Source: Prolixibacteraceae bacterium
GTDB taxonomy: Bacteria; Bacteroidota; Bacteroidia; Bacteroidales; Prolixibacteraceae
Direction of reading: 5' to 3'
Assembly: GCA_003506435.1 (NCBI GenBank)
Contig: DOAQ01000009.1
Location: 146,647-210,646 of the forward strand
DNA: 64,000 nucleotides
The number at the start of each line of letters is the position of its first letter. Positions within the stretch are counted from its first letter, which is position 1. The translations under genes were made by a program, and so were the position numbers. The notes under the pieces are model-generated. The model was not told the origin of the DNA. It was given only the letters and a program-made list of their open reading frames with translations, and ran no database searches. Positions 15,366 through 24,085 of the stretch are shown one piece after another.

Positions 15366-17860
15366 GGAATACGATGAAAGCAACAACTATTGAAAGCAAG
15401 TTCCCGCTGCTAAGTGTGGAGCATGACTGTATTGTCAGTAAAGATGCCGATATAACAGTCGCTTTTCGCGTGAGCCTGCCGGAACTGTTTACGGTAACCT
15501 CGCCCGAATACGAAGCCATCCATTCAGCCTGGGCAAAAGCTGTCAAGGTGCTTCCCGATTACAGTGTGGTACAAAAACAGGATTGGTTTGTCCGTGAAAC
15601 TTACCAGCCTAAAACTGATGACGGGGATATGAGTTTCCTGTCGCGCAGTTATGAACGCCATTTCAACGAACGTCCGTACCTGAACCATGAATGCTTCCTT
15701 TTCCTGACCAAAACGACCAAAGAGCGGATGCGGATGCAAAGCAATTTTTCATCCCTCTGCCGGGGCAACATCATCCCCAAAGAAGTCAATAAAGAAAGTA
15801 CGGTCAGGTTCCTGGAAGCCGTAGGGCAGTTTGAGCGGATTATCAACGACAGCGGTTTTATAAGCCTAATTCGCCTTACGACCGATGAGATTGTCGGGAC
15901 ACCGGAAAATGCAGGGTTAATCGAAAAGTATTTTTCGCTTTCACTCGGTAACACCACCTGTCTGGAAGATATTGAACTGGGAGCGGACAGCCTGCGGATT
16001 GGCGATAAACACGTTTGCCTGCATACCTTGTCCGATGTGGAAGATTTACCCGGAAAGGTCGGGACGGACATGCGTTACGAAAAACTGTCCACCGACCGGA
16101 GCGATTGTCTTTTGTCGTTTGCCGCTCCTGTTGGGCTTCTGCTTTCCTGTGACCATGTGTATAACCAGTATTTGTTTCTGGATGACAGTGCGGAAAACCT
16201 GCGGAAGTTTGAAAAGAGCGCGAGAAATATGCAATCGTTATCACGTTACAGCCGGGGCAATGCGATTAACAGGGAATGGATTGACCTTTACCTGAACGAA
16301 GCCCACTCGCACGGGCTGACTTCTATCCGGGCGCATTTTAACGTGATGGCATGGAGCGGGGATGAGCAGGAAGTAAAGCATATCCGTAACGAAGTTGGTT
16401 CGCAACTGGCATTGATGGAGTGCAAGCCCCGACACAATACCGTGGATGCAGCCACCCTTTACTGGGCTGCTATGCCGGGAAATGCGGGCGACTTTCCTTC
16501 GGAAGAAAGCTTTTATACCTTTATCGAACAGGCGCTTTGTTTCTTTACCGAAGAAACAAATTACCGCTCGTCCCCGTCGCCTTTTGGAATCCGAATGTGC
16601 GACCGTGTGAGTGGAAAACCCATCCACCTGGATATTTCCGATTTGCCCATGAAAAAGGGGATTATCACCAACCGGAATAAATTCGTATTGGGGCCAAGCG
16701 GGAGTGGTAAATCGTTCTTTATGAACCATCTGGTGAGGCAATATTACGAGCAGGGAACCCATGTTGTGCTGGTGGATACCGGCAACAGCTACCAGGGACT
16801 TTGTGAAATGATTCACCGAAAAACCAAAGGGGAAGACGGGGTATATTTCACCTATACCGAAGAGAACCCGATTTCATTCAACCCATTTTATACAGAGGAT
16901 TATGTGTTTGATGTAGAAAAGAAAGACAGTATAAAAACACTGCTGCTTACGTTGTGGAAAAGCGAAGATGATAAAGTGTCCAAAACCGAAAGCGGGGAAC
17001 TGGGCAGTGCAGTTTCGGCGTATATCCATCGGATACAGGAAAACCGGAACATAACACCTTGTTTCAATACTTTCTACGAGTACATGCGCGATGACTACCG
17101 TCGTGAACTGGAAGAACGGGAAATCAAAGTAGGCAGGGACGATTTCAATATCGACAACATGCTGACCACCCTGAGGCAGTATTACCGGGGCGGGCGCTTT
17201 GATTTCCTGTTAAATTCTGAAAAGAATATCGACCTGCTCTCTAAACGCTTTATTGTTTTCGAGATAGATGCCATTAAGGAAAACCGCGAACTTTTTCCCG
17301 TGGTGACCATCATCATTATGGAGGCATTTATCAATAAAATGCGCCGCCTGAAAGGGGTAAGAAAACAACTGATAGTGGAGGAAGCCTGGAAAGCCATTGC
17401 TTCGGCGAATATGGCTGAATACCTGCGCTATATGTACAAGACCGTCCGTAAATATTTTGGCGAAGCTATTGTGGTTACACAGGAGGTGGACGATATTATT
17501 TCCAGCCCGGTGGTCAAGGAAAGTATCATCAATAATTCGGATTGCAAGATACTGCTCGACCAACGCAAATATATGAACAAGTTCGACCAGATACAGGCTT
17601 TGCTGGGACTGACGGAAAAGGAAAAATCGCAGATTCTTTCCATTAACATGAGTAATGCACCAAGCCGCCGGTACAAAGAAGTCTGGATAGGATTGGGAGG
17701 TGTTCAAAGTGCGGTTTATGCAACAGAAGTTTCGGTTCAGGAATATCTGGCTTACACCACCGAAGAATCGGAAAAAATGGAAGTGATGCAGCTTGCCGGA
17801 AAACTGGACGGCGACATAGAACTGGCCATTAAACAACTTGCTGAAAGCAAACAGCAATAA
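15362..17860 (+). CDS. traG: TraG, VirB4-family conjugation ATPase
   Basis: An 832-residue cytoplasmic ATPase that energises assembly of the secretion channel. Start chosen at ATG 15362, which overlaps the traF stop as ATGA; the longer frame from 15176 would be traF read out of frame. Walker A (GPSGSGKSF) is near residue 443, and Walker B (KQLIVEEAWKAIA) near 667. The following YLRYMYKTVRKYFGEAIVVTQE block is typical of VirB4/TraG of Bacteroidota transposons. It appears intact. Confidence 0.92.
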   Translation: MRNTMKATTIESKFPLLSVEHDCIVSKDADITVAFRVSLPELFTVTSPEYEAIHSAWAKAVKVLPDYSVVQKQDWFVRETYQPKTDDGDMSFLSRSYERHFNERPYLNHECFLFLTKTTKERMRMQSNFSSLCRGNIIPKEVNKESTVRFLEAVGQFERIINDSGFISLIRLTTDEIVGTPENAGLIEKYFSLSLGNTTCLEDIELGADSLRIGDKHVCLHTLSDVEDLPGKVGTDMRYEKLSTDRSDCLLSFAAPVGLLLSCDHVYNQYLFLDDSAENLRKFEKSARNMQSLSRYSRGNAINREWIDLYLNEAHSHGLTSIRAHFNVMAWSGDEQEVKHIRNEVGSQLALMECKPRHNTVDAATLYWAAMPGNAGDFPSEESFYTFIEQALCFFTEETNYRSSPSPFGIRMCDRVSGKPIHLDISDLPMKKGIITNRNKFVLGPSGSGKSFFMNHLVRQYYEQGTHVVLVDTGNSYQGLCEMIHRKTKGEDGVYFTYTEENPISFNPFYTEDYVFDVEKKDSIKTLLLTLWKSEDDKVSKTESGELGSAVSAYIHRIQENRNITPCFNTFYEYMRDDYRRELEEREIKVGRDDFNIDNMLTTLRQYYRGGRFDFLLNSEKNIDLLSKRFIVFEIDAIKENRELFPVVTIIIMEAFINKMRRLKGVRKQLIVEEAWKAIASANMAEYLRYMYKTVRKYFGEAIVVTQEVDDIISSPVVKESIINNSDCKILLDQRKYMNKFDQIQALLGLTEKEKSQILSINMSNAPSRRYKEVWIGLGGVQSAVYATEVSVQEYLAYTTEESEKMEVMQLAGKLDGDIELAIKQLAESKQQ

Positions 17861-17870
17861 CAGGCAGCTC

Positions 17871-18182
17871 ATGTATTCAGAAACTACCGAGACCAATCCA
17901 TTGGGTGCAAAAATTGGTTTTGCCCTGGATGATATTACTGGCCGATGGAAAAGCCGGGAAGGTGCGCCGGATATCCGGGTTTACAAAAGCAGCGAAAGGA
18001 AAAACGACAGCTTCTTTATGGAGTTTGCCTTTAAAACCGGAGAAATATTCCGGTGTCTTGTCAAAAAGCATCAGGGTATCCGGTATGTCAACCTTTACGG
18101 GGTAATGGGCCTGTCCTACAATACGGACAGTGACGTACTGCAACTTTCCGCTTACGGAAAATATTACAGGGTTGGGGATTAG
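17871..18182 (+). CDS. DUF3876-like small transfer-operon protein
   Basis: A 103-residue protein from ATG 17871 (MYSETTETNPLG), 10 bp after traG. It seems to be a small beta-rich domain (FALDDITGRWKS, FFMEFAFKTGEIFRCLV, YVNLYGVMGLSYN). A DUF3876-type protein is often found at this place, between traG and traI; I assign it mainly from position and length. Function unknown. Confidence 0.65.
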   Translation: MYSETTETNPLGAKIGFALDDITGRWKSREGAPDIRVYKSSERKNDSFFMEFAFKTGEIFRCLVKKHQGIRYVNLYGVMGLSYNTDSDVLQLSAYGKYYRVGD

Positions 18183-18245
18183 CGCCTTTTGGGAACTAAT
18201 CCCGGCCCTTTCAACCCAAAGTATCAATAAATAAAAAGAACAAAT

Positions 18246-18866
18246 ATGAAACGAATAGTTTTAATCGTATGCGTGACCCTGATGATTTTTTCCTATCAGG
18301 CCAAAGCGCAATGGGCGGTGATTGACCCGTCCAATCTTGTACAGAATATTCAGCAGGTGGTCAAATCCTCGTCCACCCTGACCAACATGGTGAAGAATGT
18401 ACAGGAAACCGTCAAAATTTATGAACAAGGTAAAGAATACTATGAAGCCTTAAAGTCAGTAAACGACCTGATTAAAGATGCCCGCAAAGTAAAACTGACC
18501 ATCGAAATGGTCAGCGAAATCAGCGATATGTATATCACCGGTTTCAACAAGATGGTAGCCGACCCCAATTTTACAGTGGATGAACTGGCCGCTATCTCTG
18601 AAGGTTATGCCCGGCTAATGGAAGAAGGGGGTGCACTGGTTGCGGAACTGAAAAACATCATAACGGGCGGCAATGGCCTTTCCATGTCGGATAAGGAACG
18701 CATGGATGTGATTGACCAGGTTTATAACCGGATGCTCGGCTGCCGTAACCTGACAAGGTATTTCACGCAGAAAAGCATTTCTGTGTCGTTTATCCGCGCA
18801 AAGGCGAAAGCCGATACCGACAGGGTGCTGGCGCTCTATGGCAGTCCTTCGGAAAGATACTGGTAA
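18246..18866 (+). CDS. traI: TraI, DUF4141 exported protein
   Basis: A 206-residue protein with a signal peptide (MKRIVLIVCVTLMIFSYQAKAQ) followed by an almost wholly helical body (IDPSNLVQNIQQVVKSSSTL, TNMVKNVQETVKIYEQGKEYYEAL). That is the DUF4141/TraI pattern and resembles VirB5. It precedes traJ by 19 bp. Confidence 0.85.
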   Translation: MKRIVLIVCVTLMIFSYQAKAQWAVIDPSNLVQNIQQVVKSSSTLTNMVKNVQETVKIYEQGKEYYEALKSVNDLIKDARKVKLTIEMVSEISDMYITGFNKMVADPNFTVDELAAISEGYARLMEEGGALVAELKNIITGGNGLSMSDKERMDVIDQVYNRMLGCRNLTRYFTQKSISVSFIRAKAKADTDRVLALYGSPSERYW

Positions 18867-18885
18867 CAGCTAAAACTGGTAAACT

Positions 18886-19872
18886 ATGGAGTTTGAAAAC
18901 CTGCACCAGGTTCTCCGGAACCTTTATGAAGATATGATGCCTCTTTGCGATGACATGATTGGCGTTGCAAAAGGACTGGCGGGACTGGGCGCTTTGTTTT
19001 ATGTGGCATACCGGGTATGGCAGGCATTGGCAAGGGCTGAACCCATCGATGTGTTCCCCTTGCTCCGTCCGTTTGCCATCGGTTTGTGCATTCTCTTTTT
19101 CCCGACCATTATTCTGGGGACAATCAATGCCGTAATGGGCCCGGTTGTTAAAGGGACGCATTCCATCCTGGAAACCCAGACTTTCGATATGGAAGCCTAC
19201 CAGTTACAAAAAGAGCAGCTTGAATACGAAGCGCGTATGCGGGAAGGGAAGGCGTGGTTAGTGGACGACGAAGCATACGACCAGAAACTGAAAGACCTTG
19301 GGATTTGGGACACCCCGGAAATCATCGGGATGTGGAGCGAACGGTTCTGGTACGACATTAAAACGTGGTTCCGGCAGGTGGTGAGGGATTTAATGGAACT
19401 GCTGTTCAATGCCTCGGCATTGATAATTGACACCATACGGACTTTCTTTCTGGTGGTGCTGTCCATTCTGGGGCCGGTTGCTTTTGCCTTTTCCGTTTAT
19501 GACGGCTTTCAGGCAACGCTTACCCAATGGCTTGCCCGCTATATCAGCGTTTACCTGTGGCTGCCGGTTTCCGACCTTTTTTCGGCGGTGCTGGCACGTA
19601 TTCAGGTACTGATGCTGGAAGCAGATATCAAGCTGTTGGAAGACCCCAACTATATCCCTGATGGTTCCAATGGAATTTACATAATCTTTATGCTCATCGG
19701 CATCATCGGGTACTTTACGGTCCCCACCGTGGCCAACTGGATTATCCAGTCGGGCGGTATGGGAAGTGCCAACCACGCCATTAACAAAACTTCCGGAAAA
19801 GCCGGAAGCTATGCCGCAGGCATGGCCGGGGGCGCTGCCGGGAATATCGGCGGCCGCCTCGTCGGACGGTAA
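18886..19872 (+). CDS. traJ: TraJ, VirB6-like polytopic membrane protein
   Basis: A 328-residue inner-membrane protein of the TraJ family. Hydrophobic segments are near residues 25-45, 57-82, 165-190 (IRTFFLVVLSILGPVAFAFS), 210-235 and 265-290 (GIYIIFMLIGIIGYFTV). A Gly/Ala-rich tail (YAAGMAGGAAGNIGG) ends the protein. It probably forms part of the channel base, by analogy with VirB6. Confidence 0.88.
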   Translation: MEFENLHQVLRNLYEDMMPLCDDMIGVAKGLAGLGALFYVAYRVWQALARAEPIDVFPLLRPFAIGLCILFFPTIILGTINAVMGPVVKGTHSILETQTFDMEAYQLQKEQLEYEARMREGKAWLVDDEAYDQKLKDLGIWDTPEIIGMWSERFWYDIKTWFRQVVRDLMELLFNASALIIDTIRTFFLVVLSILGPVAFAFSVYDGFQATLTQWLARYISVYLWLPVSDLFSAVLARIQVLMLEADIKLLEDPNYIPDGSNGIYIIFMLIGIIGYFTVPTVANWIIQSGGMGSANHAINKTSGKAGSYAAGMAGGAAGNIGGRLVGR

Positions 19873-19899
19873 TCTTAACAATTAAAAAACAATAGAAAT

Positions 19900-20523
19900 A
19901 TGGAGTTTAAGAGTTTAAAAAACATAGAAACATCATTCCGTCAAATCCGGTTCTTCGCCATGGTATTCATCTGCCTCTGTGCCGGGATAACCATTTATTC
20001 GGTATGGAATGCTTTCAGTTATGCTGAAGCGCAACGGCAGAAAATATATGTGCTTGACCAGGGAAAATCGCTTATGCTGGCGCTCTCCCAGGATATGGAC
20101 CAGAACCGGCCGGTGGAGGCGCGTGACCATATTGCCCGCTTCCATGAACTGTTTTTTACCCTTTCACCCGACCGGGGAGCCATTGAATCCAACATCACCC
20201 GCGCCCTGTTCCTTGCCGACCGCAGCGCCTACAACTATTACCAGGACATGCAGGAGAAGGGATACTTCAACCGGGTTGTTTCGGGGAATATCCAGCAGGT
20301 TTTGCAGGTAGACAGCGTGGCGTGCAACTTCGCCAGTTATCCGTACACGGCTGTTACTTATGCCCGGCAGCGGATTATCCGGTCGAGCAATGTAACCGAA
20401 CGCTCGCTGGTGACCCGCTGCAACCTGATAAATTCGGTCAGGAGCGATAACAATCCCCACGGGTTTACCATCGAGAAATTCGAAATCATAGAAAACAAAG
20501 ACATCCGGGTTTTGGACCGGTAA
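19900..20523 (+). CDS. traK: TraK, VirB8-like inner-membrane protein
   Basis: A 207-residue protein that starts MEFKSLKNIETSFRQIRFF, has a single membrane helix (FFAMVFICLCAGITIYSVWNAF) at residues 18-40, and a periplasmic domain ending in IENKDIRVLDR. The layout is that of VirB8 assembly factors and the sequence is a typical Bacteroidota TraK. Confidence 0.88.
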   Translation: MEFKSLKNIETSFRQIRFFAMVFICLCAGITIYSVWNAFSYAEAQRQKIYVLDQGKSLMLALSQDMDQNRPVEARDHIARFHELFFTLSPDRGAIESNITRALFLADRSAYNYYQDMQEKGYFNRVVSGNIQQVLQVDSVACNFASYPYTAVTYARQRIIRSSNVTERSLVTRCNLINSVRSDNNPHGFTIEKFEIIENKDIRVLDR

Positions 20524-20528
20524 ATATT

Positions 20529-20789
20529 ATGGCAAAAAAGAAAAAGGATATCTCAGCCATAAAAGAACAGATGGATTACCGTCTCCGGCAGTGGTGCGGG
20601 AGGATTCCTCCAAGAAGACGGATTGCCATAGTACTGATCCTTCTTTTCCTTTTTGCGGGGCTTTCGCTTTACATCACTTTTTCATCCCTGTTCAGTTTTG
20701 GGAAGGATGAAAGGGAAAAGCTGAACTTCAAACATATCGAAGGCCTGCAACTGGAATTAAAGGATGAACGGAACAAGCGGGTAGTTTAA
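20529..20789 (+). CDS. traL: TraL, DUF3989-like small membrane protein
   Basis: An 86-residue protein with a basic N-terminus, one membrane helix (IAIVLILLFLFAGLSLYITFS) and a charged tail. Position between traK and traM and its size match TraL. It starts 5 bp after the traK stop. Confidence 0.78.
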   Translation: MAKKKKDISAIKEQMDYRLRQWCGRIPPRRRIAIVLILLFLFAGLSLYITFSSLFSFGKDEREKLNFKHIEGLQLELKDERNKRVV

Positions 20790-20810
20790 AACCAATAAAT
20801 AAATTTCAAT

Positions 20811-22154
20811 ATGAAAGAAAAAGAGAATAATAGCGGGGCAAAACCGGATGTGGAAGAAAAAAAGCCGCTTTCGCCCCAACAGTTACAGAAAAGGAAGAAA
20901 ATGGTGATTTTCCCGCTTTTTTTCCTGCTTTTTGCCATCAGTATGTGGCTCATATTTGCACCGTCAGCCGATAAAAAAGAAGAACCCGGGGATGTTTTTA
21001 ATACCAACCTCCCCACACCAAAGAAAAGCGGGATTATAGCCGACAAGCGGGATGCTTACCGGCAGGAGGCCATGAGGGCAAAGGAACAGGAAAAGATACG
21101 CTCCCTGCAGGATTTTGCCTTTATACTGGGCGGTGAAACAGCGGAAGAAAAAACGTCACCAGGAAAAGCGGGACTTCAGGGGGTTCCTGAACCTACTGGA
21201 AACAGTGTCAAATCATCACGCCTTAAAAACAGTTCGGGAAACAGCCGGGCTAATGCGTTCCGCTCATCTGCCGGTCAATACCAGGATATAAACAGGCAAC
21301 TGGGCAGTTTCTATAAAGAAACTGAACCTGAAACAAATGGTCAGGAACAAGCGGGGTTAGAAGAAAGAATCGGAAAACTGGAACTGCAACTTCAGGAAAA
21401 GAACGAAGCAGAGCAGCAACTCGCCCTGGTAGAAAAATCCTATGAGATTGCTGCCAGATACATGCCCGCAGATAAAGCTGAGTCGGAAACGGTAGCTGCA
21501 CCTGTACTAAATGCTTCTGAAACAGAAAAGGATGCCGTTTCTCTTCCGGTATCGCAGGTGTCCGGTAAAGTGGTTTCCCTTCTGGCTGCTCCCATGCCCG
21601 ATTCGGTATTTATGAAAGAATATACAAAACCCCGGAACCTGGGGTTTCATACGGTTGCCGGAAGGGAGATGGAACCGGAAAAGAACACCATTAATGCCTG
21701 CATCAGTAAAACGGTTACCATTACTAACGGGCAGGAAGTCCAGGTACGCTTACTGGAGCCTGTACGTGCAGGAAAAATGCTGATTCCTGAAAATACGCTT
21801 ATTTCCGGTTCCGCCCGGATTTCCGGAGAACGGATGAATGTTTCGATAACCCATATCCAGTATGCCGGGAGTATCATTCCGGTTAAAATCGAGGTTTTCG
21901 ACATGGACGGTAATCCGGGGATTTCTGTGCCGGGTTCGGAAGAACTCAACGCAGTAAAGGAAGTCACTGCCAATATGGGGACATCAATGGGAAGCAGCAT
22001 CACCATTACTGATAATGCAGGCTCACAACTGATGGCGGATCTGGGACGGGGCATTGTCCAGGGTGCCTCGCAATATGCCGGTAAAAAGATGCGGACAGTC
22101 AGGGTTACGCTCAAAGCCGGGTACCGGGTATTGCTGCTCCCTTCCATGCAGTAA
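20811..22154 (+). CDS. traM: TraM, VirB10-like protein
   Basis: A 447-residue protein with a membrane helix at residues 25-46 (MVIFPLFFLLFAISMWLIFAP), a long periplasmic low-complexity linker with a coiled-coil stretch (GLEERIGKLELQLQEKNEAEQ), and a C-terminal beta domain (CISKTVTITNGQEVQVRLLE, PENTLISGSARISGERM) typical of TraM/VirB10. It should span the envelope and link the ATPases to the outer-membrane part. Confidence 0.88.
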   Translation: MKEKENNSGAKPDVEEKKPLSPQQLQKRKKMVIFPLFFLLFAISMWLIFAPSADKKEEPGDVFNTNLPTPKKSGIIADKRDAYRQEAMRAKEQEKIRSLQDFAFILGGETAEEKTSPGKAGLQGVPEPTGNSVKSSRLKNSSGNSRANAFRSSAGQYQDINRQLGSFYKETEPETNGQEQAGLEERIGKLELQLQEKNEAEQQLALVEKSYEIAARYMPADKAESETVAAPVLNASETEKDAVSLPVSQVSGKVVSLLAAPMPDSVFMKEYTKPRNLGFHTVAGREMEPEKNTINACISKTVTITNGQEVQVRLLEPVRAGKMLIPENTLISGSARISGERMNVSITHIQYAGSIIPVKIEVFDMDGNPGISVPGSEELNAVKEVTANMGTSMGSSITITDNAGSQLMADLGRGIVQGASQYAGKKMRTVRVTLKAGYRVLLLPSMQ

Positions 22155-22214
22155 ACAAGATATTTCACCACTAAAATATCCAAACAAACAAGTTCAATTA
22201 AAACATTCAGAAGT

Positions 22215-23135
22215 ATGAAGAAAATTATTTTGATGTTGGCGTTCGCAGCAACACTCTTTGCAGTCAACGCACAGGAAAAACCCACAACAGGGGACTATTT
22301 CAACGGACTGACACGCCCGCTGACGTTTGACCGGATGATCGCGCCTTATGCGCTGGAAGTAACCTTTAACAAAACGGTACACATTATTTTCCCGTCGGCC
22401 ATCCGGTATGTGGATTTAGGCTCGTCGGACCTGCTGGCTGCCAAAGCCGGTGGTGCAGAGAACGTGCTTCGCGTTAAAGCTGCCGTCCGTGATTTTTCAC
22501 AGGAAAGTAACCTTGCCGTGATTACCGAAGACGGGGCATATTACACCTTTAATGTAAAATATGCGGATGAGCCGGTCAAGCTGTCTGTAGAAATGGTTGA
22601 TTTTATTTATAACGGAAAAGCAGGAACCCGGCCAAATTCATTGGATGTTCAACTCGAAGAACTGGGAGAGGAATCACCGTTTTTAGTCAACCTGGTTATG
22701 AAATCGGTTTACAAAAACAATAAACGGGAAATCAAACACATCGGTTCCAAACGTTTCGGGATAGAATATTCGCTCAAAGGGTTATATGTACACAACAGGC
22801 TGTTATACTTCCATACCCAACTGAAGAATACTTCGAACGTACCTTTTTCGGTCGATTACATCACCTTTAAGATTGTGGACAAAAAGGTGGCCAAACGCAC
22901 CGCTATCCAGGAACAGGTGATACGCCCACTCAGTGAGTACAACAATGTCCGGGAGATCGGGGGTAAAACTACCGAACGCACGGTTTTCACCCTGCCCCTG
23001 TTTACTATTCCTGATGGTAAACGACTGCTGGTAGAACTGCACGAAAAACAGGGCGGTAGGAACCAATCGTTTTTTGCAAAAAATGCGAACCTGGTTCGCG
23101 CCAAAGTGATTGACGAATTAAATGTGAAGCATTGA
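22215..23135 (+). CDS. traN: TraN, VirB9-like DUF4138 protein
   Basis: A 306-residue exported protein: signal peptide MKKIILMLAFAATLFAVNAQ, then the DUF4138 core (VTFNKTVHIIFPSAIRYVDLGS, AENVLRVKA, NLAVITEDGAYYTFNVKYAD). It is the VirB9-like periplasmic or outer-membrane partner of TraM. It is the last recognisable tra gene; no traO, traP or traQ follows, and a hairpin and the convergent radC gene come next. Confidence 0.88.
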   Translation: MKKIILMLAFAATLFAVNAQEKPTTGDYFNGLTRPLTFDRMIAPYALEVTFNKTVHIIFPSAIRYVDLGSSDLLAAKAGGAENVLRVKAAVRDFSQESNLAVITEDGAYYTFNVKYADEPVKLSVEMVDFIYNGKAGTRPNSLDVQLEELGEESPFLVNLVMKSVYKNNKREIKHIGSKRFGIEYSLKGLYVHNRLLYFHTQLKNTSNVPFSVDYITFKIVDKKVAKRTAIQEQVIRPLSEYNNVREIGGKTTERTVFTLPLFTIPDGKRLLVELHEKQGGRNQSFFAKNANLVRAKVIDELNVKH

Positions 23136-23222
23136 GAGCGATGGTAATTTTTGTGATAATGGCAAATTTGTATTCCTACAAAAAAGAATTAAAAAACAAA
23201 AAAACATACAATAATTTAATGG

Positions 23223-23244
23223 CTGGCAGCACCAATGCTGCCAG
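23223..23244. terminator. Hairpin between traN and radC
   Basis: CTGGCAGC and its exact complement GCTGCCAG are separated by 6 bp, between two convergent genes. The T-run on the plus side is weak, so it may work as a stem-loop barrier rather than a strict intrinsic terminator. Confidence 0.5.
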
Positions 23245-23284
23245 TCTTCGCCTTTATCCCTATATAAAGCGACCAAAAAAAGGG

Positions 23285-23737
23285 CTATAAAAGCCCTTCA
23301 TCTGCGAAGCTCATGTAACCTTCACCGGTTATAATCAGGTGGTCTAAGAGTAACAGGCCAACGGCTTTGCAGCCTTCTTTCAGTTTTTGAGTAATCGAAA
23401 TATCTGCCTGGCTGGGTTTCCTGCTGCCACTCGGATGATTGTGAGAAAGCATTACGGAGGCACAGTTCGCTTTCAAGGCTGTTTGCAGGATAATCCGTAT
23501 ATCAACCACTGTACCGTCGAGCCCACCTTTGCTGATACAGCTTATTCCAAGTACGCGGTTGGCACGGTTCAGGAACAATACGTTCACTTCCTCGTGATGT
23601 TCCATACTGTCTTTATGGGCCTCGGCAAATATCCGAGAGGCATCTTCCGAACATTTAACAACAAAACGTTCTGAAGCTTTTACATTGTCTTTATACGACA
23701 CTGTAATTTCCGGGATGGAGAAATAATTAACTTTCAT
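23285..23737 (-). CDS. radC: RadC-family JAB domain protein
   Basis: A 150-residue MPN/JAB-domain protein of the RadC type common on Bacteroidota mobile elements. The metal-binding signature is complete: SHNHPSGSRKPSQAD (HxH, Ser, Asp), with an upstream Glu in HHEEVNVLFLN. It lacks the N-terminal helix-hairpin-helix region of longer RadC proteins, as is usual for the mobile-element version. The biochemical role is unproven; DNA-processing during transfer is often assumed. Confidence 0.88.
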   Translation of the reverse strand: MKVNYFSIPEITVSYKDNVKASERFVVKCSEDASRIFAEAHKDSMEHHEEVNVLFLNRANRVLGISCISKGGLDGTVVDIRIILQTALKANCASVMLSHNHPSGSRKPSQADISITQKLKEGCKAVGLLLLDHLIITGEGYMSFADEGLL

Positions 23738-23741
23738 AATG

Positions 23742-23930
23742 CAAAAATTTTAATGGTTCAACACTAATTTTTTGCTTTCACGACCACAGGTAATCAGCGG
23801 ACTTCGCGCAAGGTTTTTACAAAGAATACTACCCGCAGGTGTGGAGATTGTTTGTAAAACCCGGAGGGCTTGACCTTGCAGCTTGTCAGTGATTTACCTG
23901 TAATTTTGCCTGAAAATTAGAGGGAGAAAC
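23742..23930 (+). repeat. 190-bp direct repeat R1, left of the DUF4365 gene
   Basis: This segment aligns along its whole length with 25919-26110. Shared blocks include ACACTAATTTTTTGC, AAAGAATACTACCCGCAG and GATTTACCTGTAATTTT. Both copies contain a short open tail encoding DFAQGF-KEYYPQ, then WRLF and DLAA, ending in a stop. The differences are a 3-bp gap and substitutions that keep the frame, which suggests a once-coding 3' end. Confidence 0.75.
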
Positions 23931-24085
23931 TAATTTTAAACGTAAATATTACAGTACTAATAATATTATGGTTGATTCGAAGAATTGAAAAACATGCCCA
24001 ACGGGGTTAGACACTTTAATTACTGTTGTTATAAAATAGAAAATCATCCTATTTTTATACTCAATATCCCATCATGCTACTTATA

